This document shows positions 22,305 through 30,148 of a stretch of DNA of 35,000 nt, piece by piece. The first letter of the stretch is position 1; each line of letters starts with the position of its first letter. Origin of the DNA: CAYJII01 sp964370225 (GTDB taxonomy: Bacteria > Bacillota > Clostridia > Oscillospirales > Ruminococcaceae); contig CAYJII010000027.1 of assembly GCA_964370225.1 (NCBI GenBank), forward strand, positions 1 to 35,000, given 5' to 3'. The notes beneath the pieces are model-generated. The model was not told where the DNA came from and made no database searches. It saw only the letters and a program-made list of their open reading frames with translations. Position numbers and translations under genes: made by a program.

Positions 22305-23951
22305 TTAATCTACAGATATAATATAGTAGTAAACAGGCTGTCCGCCATTTACAAGATTAATTTCATAGTCATCGGATAATTTATTAGCTAGTTGTTGATA
22401 TGCTGCTTCTGCTTGCATATCAGTGACATCGGAACCGTAAATTATAGTGACAAATTTACCGTCAGATTTTTTACACATGCTCCTTGTCAATTTATACATC
22501 GCTTTGCTTACATCTCGCTCAACAAAATTAAGTTTACCATTTTCAAGCGCCAGTATTTCACCTTTTTTGATGTTATGACCATCAAAATCTGAGTTTCTTG
22601 CAGCGAATGTAATTTGCCCGGTTTGTACTTTATCAAACGCTTTCGTCATATTTGTGCGGTTTACGATATAGTCTTCGTCAGGGTCAAACGCTAACATTGC
22701 GCTAAGCCCTTGCGGTATTGACCTTGTTTGCAACACACAAACTTCCCTATCCGCTAGCGATATGGTTTGCTCTGCTGCCATGATAATGTTTTTGTTGTTC
22801 GGCAACACAAAAACTCGTTTAGCAGGTACAGACTCAATCGCACGAAGCAAATCTTCTGTGCTCGGATTCATGGTTTGACCACCTTTAACAACTTTGTCAA
22901 CTCCCAAATCCATAAACAATTGTGTGATACCGTCGCCAGCCGCTACCGCAACAAAACCTATTTCGATATCCTCATCAACTTTTTGATATTCATCATTAGC
23001 AACCGCATGCTCAACTTCATGTTGTTTTGTAGCGAATTGCTCTTTCATATTCTCTATTTTAATATTAACTAACCCGCCAAATAGCAAAGCTTCTTCCAAT
23101 GCCTTACCTGGATTATTTGTGTGAACATGCACTTTTATAATGCTGTCATCATCCACAACCACAACGCTGTCACCCAATGTTTCAAGATATGCTCTCAGCG
23201 CGAGTGCATCCTTAGCGCCATCATTCTTTTCTATAATAAATTCTGTGCAATACGTAAATTTAATTTCACCCTCGTAATGTGCAATAGGTGCATCTGTAAA
23301 GACTTTGTGTGCGTCTTTTTCATTATCTGAAAGCGGGATAATCTCCCCACCTTTTAACACTTCGAGCATACCCTCAAATATTACGACAAAACCCATGCCC
23401 CCTGCATCAACAACTCCCGCTTTTGCCAATACCGGCAACAATTTTGGAGTATCTTCCAGTGCAATTTTCGCTTCTTTTAATATTAATTCAAACATTTCCA
23501 CAGGGTCTGTTATTTCGCTCACCTTTTCTGTGGCTTTTTCTGCAGCAACCCTTGAAACTGTGAGGATTGTGCCCTCTGTCGGCGTCATTACGGATTTGTA
23601 CGCGCTGTCAACCCCGATGCTCAGCGCATTAGCAATATCGCTAGCATCTGCAACAGTTTTATTTTTTAGCCCCTTAGCAAAACCTCTAAACAATAGCGAT
23701 AAGATAACACCCGAGTTGCCTCTAGCTCCGCGCAAAAGTGCATCAGCACAAGTTTGGCTAATCTTTGCGATATTGTCGCTATCCAAATTTTCCAAGGCTT
23801 TTTTACCTGCGCTAATAGTCATGGACATATTAGTCCCTGTGTCACCATCAGGTACAGGAAAGACATTAAGTTTGTCTACTTCATTTTTGTGGTTAGCTAT
23901 ATTATTAGCTCCCGAAATTATTGCTTTTGATAAAGTCTTGCCGCTAATCAA
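22305..23951 (-). CDS. DAK2/DhaL-domain protein, FakA (YloV)-like
   Basis: Related to the ATP-binding subunit of the two-component fatty acid kinase FakA/FakB, which phosphorylates exogenous fatty acids. I start it at TTG 23951 (reading MISGKTLSKAIISGANNIAN, 548 residues): AAGGAG lies 10 bases upstream and homologues begin this way. The start at 23999 lacks a site and overlaps asp23. The metal/nucleotide motif DGDTGTNM is at 35-42 and GNSGVILS near 90. The C-terminal half matches the YloV architecture. FakB is not in the window, so substrate is inferred. Confidence 0.92.
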   Translation of the reverse strand: MISGKTLSKAIISGANNIANHKNEVDKLNVFPVPDGDTGTNMSMTISAGKKALENLDSDNIAKISQTCADALLRGARGNSGVILSLLFRGFAKGLKNKTVADASDIANALSIGVDSAYKSVMTPTEGTILTVSRVAAEKATEKVSEITDPVEMFELILKEAKIALEDTPKLLPVLAKAGVVDAGGMGFVVIFEGMLEVLKGGEIIPLSDNEKDAHKVFTDAPIAHYEGEIKFTYCTEFIIEKNDGAKDALALRAYLETLGDSVVVVDDDSIIKVHVHTNNPGKALEEALLFGGLVNIKIENMKEQFATKQHEVEHAVANDEYQKVDEDIEIGFVAVAAGDGITQLFMDLGVDKVVKGGQTMNPSTEDLLRAIESVPAKRVFVLPNNKNIIMAAEQTISLADREVCVLQTRSIPQGLSAMLAFDPDEDYIVNRTNMTKAFDKVQTGQITFAARNSDFDGHNIKKGEILALENGKLNFVERDVSKAMYKLTRSMCKKSDGKFVTIIYGSDVTDMQAEAAYQQLANKLSDDYEINLVNGGQPVYYYIISVD

Positions 23952-23988
23952 ATGTCGCACTCTCCTTTTAATTTCTAATGAAATAAAT

Positions 23989-24339
23989 TTATTCGCCAAT
24001 CATAGAGTCTACAAAAACATTTACTTTATAAACATCCAATCCTGTAATCTCTTTAATATTGTATGAAACTTTGTTGATAATACTTCTCACAATCGCAGAT
24101 ATATTCATGCCATATCTTACCACAATACGCACTTCTACAACAAGCCCCTGTGATTTTGACTTCACAACAATTGGCCTGACATTTTTATATTTATACATTA
24201 ATCCAGTAATTCCTTTTTGCGCACATTTGTCAGACATGTCCGCTACACCAAAACAGTTTGTAACAGTGTTGCTTACCAAATTTATGACAAAGTCTTCGGA
24301 TATGTCGATTACTCCCAGATGATTTTCAAACTTAATCAC
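23989..24339 (-). CDS. Asp23/Gls24 family envelope stress protein
   Basis: Member of the Asp23/Gls24 (DUF322) family, which in Gram-positives affects cell envelope homeostasis and is normally encoded right before the DAK2 protein. I start it at GTG 24339 (MIKFENHLGVIDISEDFVIN, 116 residues): AAGGAGG lies 9 bases upstream, while the ATG at 24363 lacks a site. The middle has the conserved GLVVEVRIVVRYGMNISAIV stretch. No signal peptide. First gene of a probable asp23-fakA-recG-GNAT-flavoprotein transcript. Confidence 0.92.
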   Translation of the reverse strand: MIKFENHLGVIDISEDFVINLVSNTVTNCFGVADMSDKCAQKGITGLMYKYKNVRPIVVKSKSQGLVVEVRIVVRYGMNISAIVRSIINKVSYNIKEITGLDVYKVNVFVDSMIGE

Positions 24340-24399
24340 AAAGCAGACCTCCTTATTATGCATTTATACATATATCTAAAGTTTATTATACTACACACT

Positions 24400-24427
24400 A
24401 TTATACACTAAATAATTGCATTTGCAA
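24400..24427 (-). promoter_or_regulatory. Promoter of the asp23-recG gene group
   Basis: TTGCAA (24427-24422), 16 bases, perfect TATAAT (24405-24400) on the minus strand, about 60 bases ahead of the asp23 start. A good sigma-A type match. It lies in the 228-bp divergent region shared with rlmB. Confidence 0.75.
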
Positions 24428-24500
24428 AGAAAAAAAAGTAAAAAAATTTAGTTTATTTTACAAATTTAAGTAAATTGTTTATTTTTTTATTAATGTATGC

Positions 24501-24506
24501 TATACT
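24501..24506 (+). promoter_or_regulatory. Possible -10 element for rlmB
   Basis: TATACT preceded by TATGC, about 60 bases before the rlmB ATG, with only weak -35 candidates (TTGTTT at a 20-base spacing). The AT-rich stretch 24430-24500 gives no better choice. Low confidence. Confidence 0.4.
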
Positions 24507-24567
24507 ATATCTAATTACATTGTTTTTTAGACAAATACTTACGTAAAAAAAGAAATTGGAGAACACC

Positions 24568-25356
24568 ATGAACGATAAAAATTATTATAAAAGCGACAAA
24601 AATAACTATAAATATGACAATGACGTTGTTGTCGGCAGAAACCCAGTAGTAGAGGCACTTAAGTCTGATAGGCAAGTGGAGACTGTTTACATAGTCAAAA
24701 CTGCAACTGGTAACGGCTTTGGGAAAATTGTTGCTCTGGCAAAACAAAAAGGCGTTGTTATAAAACATGTTGATGTTAAAAAAATCGACGCACTTAGTGC
24801 AGGTGTTAACCATCAGGGTGTGGCTGCAGTTTGTGCTGTTGCTAATTACGCTGATATCGAGGACTTATTCAGTTCGGCTGAAGCTAAAAACGAAGATCCA
24901 TTTTTCATCATTTGCGATGAAGTGGAAGACCCGCATAACTTAGGTGCCATCATGCGTACTGCCGAAGCAGCTGGCGCGCATGGCATCATCATCCCAAAAA
25001 GAAGAAGTGCTGGACTTACGCAAATCGTACACAAAACTTCTGCTGGTGCTACAAATGTTATGCCAGTTTGCAGAGTTTCAAACTTAGCGCAAACGATAAA
25101 AGATTTGAAAAAACGCGGACTTTGGATTTACTGTGCTGATATGGGCGGTAAAAACTACAGCGAAACTGATTATGCTGGGCCGATAGCCTTGATAATTGGT
25201 TCCGAGGGGAACGGTGTCGCTAGGATTATAAAAGAATTGTCAGATTTTGTTGTTAGCATTCCCATGTGCGGTAAAATTAATTCGCTTAACGCATCAGTTT
25301 CAGCTGGTATAATTATTTACGAAGTATTAAAACAAAAATTAAATCGCAACAAATAA
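24568..25356 (+). CDS. rlmB: 23S rRNA (guanosine-2'-O-)-methyltransferase RlmB-like
   Basis: SpoU/TrmH-class SPOUT methyltransferase, 262 residues. An N-terminal substrate-binding domain (about 22-95, GRNPVVEALKS, VNHQGVAAVC) is followed by the knotted catalytic domain with its three motifs: EDPHNLGAIMRTAEAAGAHG, IIGSEGNGVARIIKE and IPMCGKINSLNASVSAGIII. The first 20 residues are a Lys/Tyr/Asn-rich extension. ATG 24568 is 6 bases after GGAG; the in-frame TTG at 24556 overlaps that site. RlmB versus another TrmH-family target site cannot be settled by sequence alone. Confidence 0.93.
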   Translation: MNDKNYYKSDKNNYKYDNDVVVGRNPVVEALKSDRQVETVYIVKTATGNGFGKIVALAKQKGVVIKHVDVKKIDALSAGVNHQGVAAVCAVANYADIEDLFSSAEAKNEDPFFIICDEVEDPHNLGAIMRTAEAAGAHGIIIPKRRSAGLTQIVHKTSAGATNVMPVCRVSNLAQTIKDLKKRGLWIYCADMGGKNYSETDYAGPIALIIGSEGNGVARIIKELSDFVVSIPMCGKINSLNASVSAGIIIYEVLKQKLNRNK

Positions 25357-25378
25357 TAACGAATAGGAGATAGTTTAC

Positions 25379-28102
25379 ATGCAAGAAAAGAACTTTTCGA
25401 TTGATGATATCTTAGATGAAATTAATACTAATAAATTGTCCCCTGAAGAAGTTGATAAGGTAGTCAGCGAATATCAAAAATTTGATACAAACGCACTGCT
25501 TGATGAAATTTTGCATCCAGACAGAGCCAAAACCTCCGCATTCGCTATGGACGAGGCTAAAATTTTGCAGTCCGTCAACGAAATAATACCAAATATTGAT
25601 AAGTCCGCTGAAAAAAACTCCGAAAGAATAAGCGGACCAAATGTGCTGACTAAGCCTATCCCAAATCCTGTGAAAACAGAAGCTCCTAAAAAGGAAGCCA
25701 TGAAAGATGAGCCTAAGTCAGACGAACCTAAAATAGAAGCTTCCAAACCAGAATCCCCTCCTAACATGCAGTTTAAGGCAAAGGATGTTTCCGCACCAGA
25801 GCAGGAAGATGAGCCAGCAGCTGACATTCCCGAGGAAGCGATAAAGATACCCGAGCAACCCACTCACGATGATATTTATCACGAGAAAACCCAAACTTTA
25901 GATTCGGTGTATCGCAAAACCAAAATTTCTCATACAGATCAGCCTTTATTTAAAAAAGAAACATTAAAACAGGACACAAACCCAGATGAAGCACCGCAGG
26001 AAGCTCAAACTGAGAAAAGTGCAGCTCCAAATGACGGGTACGAACAAGCAAAAAAACATAATACCAACCAACTAAAATATATTGCCTTACAGCGCAACCG
26101 CCAAAAATATATCAAAGGGTTTAAGCTCCATGCTCAGTTTCACACCGACTCACATAATTTTTCCGAGGCAGAGTTAGCTACCGCTGCAGAAATGGCGAAT
26201 GAGGAAAATGAAAACGAGCTTGATAATGTAGCACAAGAACTTGGTGAAAAAGAAGTTAAGGAAATGACAAATTCCTTTAAAAAGCTTGATAACTCTAGCA
26301 CTCAAGTGCTGCCAAAGAAAATATCTTTTGCAGCAAAAGCTGATGTGAAACCAGAGGCGAGTGCATCCCCTTCAGATTATAGTCCTCAAAGTGATTCTAA
26401 TGTATTTTTGCACTGGTTACAGCAAAAGCGCAAATTCATTTTCTTTAGAATTTGCGGGTTGACATTTTTACTACTATTTACAGGCATGATATCGATATTT
26501 AACTCCATGAATGTTAACCCAATGTTAGCATTCGATAAATATGCAAATCCTCTTTCATACGTGATGGTAAACTTTATCTCACTAGTTTTTGCGATAGCGC
26601 TAATGTACGATGTTTTATACGATGGTCTCGCCTGTTTGGCACTGCAAAAGCTCAATAAAAGCACAATATTTTCACTTGCAACACTAGTGCTCACAATATT
26701 TAGTTTTACCATGATATTCAACGCCGAGCAGTCAGCAAGCGACGCTGTGCATATTTACGTACCATTTTTATTACTGAATTTTATAGTAGTTTTATTTTCA
26801 AAACGACAAGAAATAGCTAGAATAATAAAAAACTTTAACTTTATCGGTTCTGATGTTGAGAAATACAGCGTTAACATCGTCGAAAACCAAGATATAGCAG
26901 AAAACTTTACTAAAGGCGCAGTAAACTCATATCCACATTTTGCCGTTAACACAAAAACTGCTTTCTTAAAAGATTTTATGGCAGAATCATTAACCGAAGA
27001 CTTAAACGATAAAAAGGCAAAGATTTTTGTCCCAACAATTAGCATTCTTGCAATACTTCTTGTTGTAGTATCGGTTTTTATGGATTTTGACACACCACAG
27101 ATTTTCACTATTTTAACTGGCGTACTCATTAGCGCCGCTACGGGGTACAGCTTTTTGATGATATCCGACCCGCTCTCTAACTGTTGTGAAGAAATCTCAA
27201 AATATGGCGGTGCTGTAATCAGTTATGCTGCTGTAGAAGATTTCGCGCAGACAAATTCAGCTTTGCTCAATGCAAGCTCGCTATTCGAAGCGAAAGATAT
27301 CACATTATATGGCATTAAAACCTTTCCAAACATCGTCATAGACCGCGCTATTTTAGATGCAACTAGTGTACTCTGCGAAACCAATAGCATATTATCAAGC
27401 ACTTTCCTTAGCATAATCGAGGATAGAAAAGATTATCTTGCGAAAGTAGATACCGTGATTTATGAAGACGGTATGGGAATTTCCGCTTGGGTGGACGATA
27501 GGCGCGTGCTGATAGGCTCAAGGGAGCTTATGAAAAATCACAATATTGATACTCCTAGTCGTGATTACGAAAAAAAATATCTATCGGAAGATAAAAACCT
27601 AATCTATCTCTCAACTGACGGAGAGCTTAGCGCTGTGTTTATCGTGGGGCTTACCTGCAACTCAAAAATCCGCAACATGCTAGTCGATTTGTACAATGAT
27701 GACTGTGTTTGCATAATTAAAACAGTCGACCCGATTGTCACAAAAACCCAACTTTCAAAAGTGTTTAGCATGCCAGAAGATGCGTTTAAGATTATCTCCT
27801 CAAGGCTTCACAAAGACAGCGAAGAGCTCACAAACACACAAGCGAGCACAACTGCAAAAGTTTGCAACAACGGCAATGTTTTTGCTTATATCTACTCGCT
27901 ATTATGGGCAAAGCGTCTTAACAAAATCATTTCAGTGGGCGAGCTATTAAGTTTTATTATGATAGGTGTAAACATCGTTTTATTCTTGGTATTTACCTTG
28001 CTCAATTCAACAGGCCAGCTAGATAATAAATTTTTATGCATTTATCAAATTATCGCAATTTTTGTATGCGTGGTTTTACAAAGGTTGCATAAAGTTAAGT
28101 AA
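25379..28102 (+). CDS. Degenerate P-type ATPase-like membrane protein
   Basis: 907 residues. Residues 1-340 are acidic, Pro/Glu/Lys-rich and probably disordered. Then come about eight membrane segments: near 350-375, 390-420, 430-450, 459-480, 551-570, 574-598, and two at the end (855-876, 882-903). Between segments 6 and 7 the protein follows a heavy-metal P-type ATPase: a proline near 596, YGGAVISYAAVEDFAQT, then an N-domain-like GMGISAWVDDRRVLIGSREL near 698 and LIYLSTDGELSAVFIVGL. But the phosphorylation motif DKTGT is replaced by NASSL (N631), and no TGES or GDGxND motif is seen. It should not hydrolyse ATP the usual way; a sensor or scaffold role is inference. It follows rlmB by 22 bp. 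Confidence 0.8.
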   Translation: MQEKNFSIDDILDEINTNKLSPEEVDKVVSEYQKFDTNALLDEILHPDRAKTSAFAMDEAKILQSVNEIIPNIDKSAEKNSERISGPNVLTKPIPNPVKTEAPKKEAMKDEPKSDEPKIEASKPESPPNMQFKAKDVSAPEQEDEPAADIPEEAIKIPEQPTHDDIYHEKTQTLDSVYRKTKISHTDQPLFKKETLKQDTNPDEAPQEAQTEKSAAPNDGYEQAKKHNTNQLKYIALQRNRQKYIKGFKLHAQFHTDSHNFSEAELATAAEMANEENENELDNVAQELGEKEVKEMTNSFKKLDNSSTQVLPKKISFAAKADVKPEASASPSDYSPQSDSNVFLHWLQQKRKFIFFRICGLTFLLLFTGMISIFNSMNVNPMLAFDKYANPLSYVMVNFISLVFAIALMYDVLYDGLACLALQKLNKSTIFSLATLVLTIFSFTMIFNAEQSASDAVHIYVPFLLLNFIVVLFSKRQEIARIIKNFNFIGSDVEKYSVNIVENQDIAENFTKGAVNSYPHFAVNTKTAFLKDFMAESLTEDLNDKKAKIFVPTISILAILLVVVSVFMDFDTPQIFTILTGVLISAATGYSFLMISDPLSNCCEEISKYGGAVISYAAVEDFAQTNSALLNASSLFEAKDITLYGIKTFPNIVIDRAILDATSVLCETNSILSSTFLSIIEDRKDYLAKVDTVIYEDGMGISAWVDDRRVLIGSRELMKNHNIDTPSRDYEKKYLSEDKNLIYLSTDGELSAVFIVGLTCNSKIRNMLVDLYNDDCVCIIKTVDPIVTKTQLSKVFSMPEDAFKIISSRLHKDSEELTNTQASTTAKVCNNGNVFAYIYSLLWAKRLNKIISVGELLSFIMIGVNIVLFLVFTLLNSTGQLDNKFLCIYQIIAIFVCVVLQRLHKVK

Positions 28103-28114
28103 ATATAAAAAGTA

Positions 28115-28150
28115 AAATGGACACTATCAAAAAATTGATAGTGTCCATTT
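28115..28150. terminator. Bidirectional terminator between convergent genes
   Basis: A perfect 16-bp inverted repeat (28115-28130 with 28135-28150) with a 4-base AAAA loop sits between the plus-strand ATPase-like gene and the minus-strand sulfatase, 12 and 19 bases from their stops. T-rich sequence follows on both strands. It probably serves both. Confidence 0.88.
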
Positions 28151-28169
28151 ATTTCTTCTTTTGTAGATG

Positions 28170-29648
28170 TTATTCGAAATCTTGAGCTTCTTCTTTCAAT
28201 CTATAAAGCTCTGTTTTAAGTTCTTCTTGAATTTGTGCATAATCAGGATTGTCGTATATATTGTTAAGTTCGCATAAATCCGAATTTAAGTCATACATCT
28301 CCCAATATGGTTTTTTGGACTCATCTATAGCGCCACTCTTACCAAGCGCTTCACCATAGTAGTAGATGAGTTTATGGTCTTTTGTTCTAACGCCATAATG
28401 CGACCACACGTAATGATGTGCTAAGTGCATCCAATAGCGGTAGTACATCGAACTTCTAATTTCTGGCGCATTATCGTCATCTTCCAAAATCGCTCTCATC
28501 GAAGCGCCTTGCATATCATCTGGAATTTCTACTCCTGCATAGTCAAGGAAAGTTTTTGCAAAGTCTAAGTTTAGTATCATCTTATCTGTAACAGTACCAG
28601 GTTTTATCGCTCTAGGGTATCTTATAACAAATGGCATCCTCAGCGATTCTTCATACATGAAGCGCTTGTCGTACCAACCATGATCGCCCAAATAAAAACC
28701 TTGATCAGAAGTATAAATAATGATTGTATCCTCAGCAATACCCTCTTCGTCTAAGTAATCAAGCATTTTACCAATATTATCATCAACGCAAGCCACACAT
28801 CTTAGGTAATCTTTAATATAGCGTTGGTATTTAAAGTTTTTAAGCTCAGCAAAACTAGAAAAACTTACTGGAATTTTTGTTTCAAGCGGAGTTAGTGTGT
28901 ATCCTTCTAAACTCTCAGGCAGAGGAATTTTGTCAGTCCAGTTTGCACCTTCAGGCACAACAAGTTTTATATCCTCATAAGTCAAATCCTTATCGATTGT
29001 CATCTGTGCTTCTTTTGGCGCATCACCACGAGTGGCGTAATCGTCATCGAAAGTCTGTGGTAATTTTAAATCGCCATCAGTGAACATATTCATGTATTTT
29101 TCGCTAACTTCCCAAGACCTATGTGGCGCCTTATGATGTGACATTAGCATAAAAGGCTTGGATTTGTCGCGGTTTTTTATAAAGTCAATAGAATAGTCTC
29201 CGATAATATCAGTAGCGTATCCCTCAAAGACTTTGTCTTCGCCATTTTCGCGCATTATAGGGTTAAAGTAATAGCCTTGTCCGTGCAAAACATTGTAATA
29301 ATCAAAACCAGTTGGGTCGGAATATCCACCTTTACCCAAATGCCATTTTCCCACTATACCTGTTTGGTATCCTGCTTCTTGCAGCAATTTTGGGAAAGTT
29401 TGCTGTCTTCCATCAAAATCATCATCAAGCGTCAAGACTCCGTTTAAATGGCTGTGTTTACCAGTTAAGATAACAGCACGGCTCGGTGCGCAAATTGAGT
29501 TTGTGCAAAAACAATTGTCTAACCTCATACCTTCATTCGCTATTCTGTCCATATTCGGGGTAACATTAATTTGGCTCCCATAACAACTCATCGCGTGAGC
29601 TGCGTGGTCGTCCGACATAATAAAAATTATGTTTGGTCTCTTGTGCAT
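28170..29648 (-). CDS. Sulfatase, cysteine type (formylglycine-dependent)
   Basis: Arylsulfatase-superfamily hydrolase, 492 residues from MHKRPNIIFIMSDDHA. The metal-binding DD is at 13-14 and the core CAPSR at 53-57 (C53 would become formylglycine), followed by LTGKH. A second metal site is YTSDQGFYLGDHG, and the C-terminal part matches DUF4976-type sulfatases. No signal peptide is present, so it acts in the cytoplasm, probably on imported sulfated sugars or another small sulfate ester. It needs an anaerobic maturase, not encoded here. An ATG at 29669 is possible but lacks a ribosome binding site; AAAGGA lies 12 bases before the chosen start. Confidence 0.93.
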   Translation of the reverse strand: MHKRPNIIFIMSDDHAAHAMSCYGSQINVTPNMDRIANEGMRLDNCFCTNSICAPSRAVILTGKHSHLNGVLTLDDDFDGRQQTFPKLLQEAGYQTGIVGKWHLGKGGYSDPTGFDYYNVLHGQGYYFNPIMRENGEDKVFEGYATDIIGDYSIDFIKNRDKSKPFMLMSHHKAPHRSWEVSEKYMNMFTDGDLKLPQTFDDDYATRGDAPKEAQMTIDKDLTYEDIKLVVPEGANWTDKIPLPESLEGYTLTPLETKIPVSFSSFAELKNFKYQRYIKDYLRCVACVDDNIGKMLDYLDEEGIAEDTIIIYTSDQGFYLGDHGWYDKRFMYEESLRMPFVIRYPRAIKPGTVTDKMILNLDFAKTFLDYAGVEIPDDMQGASMRAILEDDDNAPEIRSSMYYRYWMHLAHHYVWSHYGVRTKDHKLIYYYGEALGKSGAIDESKKPYWEMYDLNSDLCELNNIYDNPDYAQIQEELKTELYRLKEEAQDFE

Positions 29649-29685
29649 GTCAATCAACAATCCTTTCATCTGTACATTTTATTTT

Positions 29686-29701
29686 AAAGGCGCCTGCCTT
29701 T
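29686..29701 (-). terminator. Weak hairpin after the thioesterase gene
   Basis: AAAGGC-AGGC-GCCTTT on the minus strand, 16 bases past the thioesterase stop, followed by a short AT-rich run rather than a clear T tract. It may reduce read-through from the fhs-thioesterase pair into the sulfatase gene. Low confidence. Confidence 0.4.
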
Positions 29702-29716
29702 TAGTTTAGAGAAAAG

Positions 29717-30127
29717 TTATTTGAGCGAATTTTGCATGGCTTCGAAAAGTTCGGGGACATGTTTTTTCAGTGCCACAGGTCTAAGGTTTTTGTCCGTCCA
29801 TGCGTGCACAGTTATTCCTTTATTAAGCAAAACCCCATCGCTATTATACGCACTATATAAAAACTCTAGCCTTGCACCACCCATCATACCAATCTTCACT
29901 GTAATCGTGATTTCGTCCTCGTACTTTGCTGGAGCTATGTATTTACAGTTAAGTTCGAGCAATGGTAGCAACAGCCCCATATTCTCAATTTGCGTATAAT
30001 TAAAACCAAATTCTTTAATAAATTCCGTTCTCGCTGCCTCGTACCAAATCGGATAAACCGAATGATGTACTACTCCCATTTGGTCTGTTTCGGCATAACG
30101 CGCTATAATTTTTGTAGAAAAAAGCAT
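29717..30127 (-). CDS. Acyl-CoA thioesterase, 4HBT hotdog-fold family
   Basis: 136 residues of the YbgC/FadM type. The active-site region AETDQMGVVHHSVYPIWYEA (about 11-30) holds the conserved Asp and the VxH..Y..WxExAR pattern. It hydrolyses acyl-CoA or acyl-ACP thioesters; the acyl chain is unknown. GGAGGAATT precedes the ATG. It starts 21 bp after fhs and is likely cotranscribed with it. Confidence 0.92.
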   Translation of the reverse strand: MLFSTKIIARYAETDQMGVVHHSVYPIWYEAARTEFIKEFGFNYTQIENMGLLLPLLELNCKYIAPAKYEDEITITVKIGMMGGARLEFLYSAYNSDGVLLNKGITVHAWTDKNLRPVALKKHVPELFEAMQNSLK

Positions 30128-30148
30128 AATTCCTCCTTCTCCGCAATC

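Noticed and set aside
22392..24066. Several plus-strand ORFs opposite the DAK2 gene, the longest of 253 codons
   Set aside because: They are antisense shadows of a well-supported gene; no ribosome binding sites or known domains.
24511..24813. Minus-strand ORF of 100 codons with a hydrophobic stretch
   Set aside because: It is antisense to rlmB and lacks a ribosome binding site; the hydrophobic stretch reflects the AT-rich Lys/Asp/Asn codons on the other strand.
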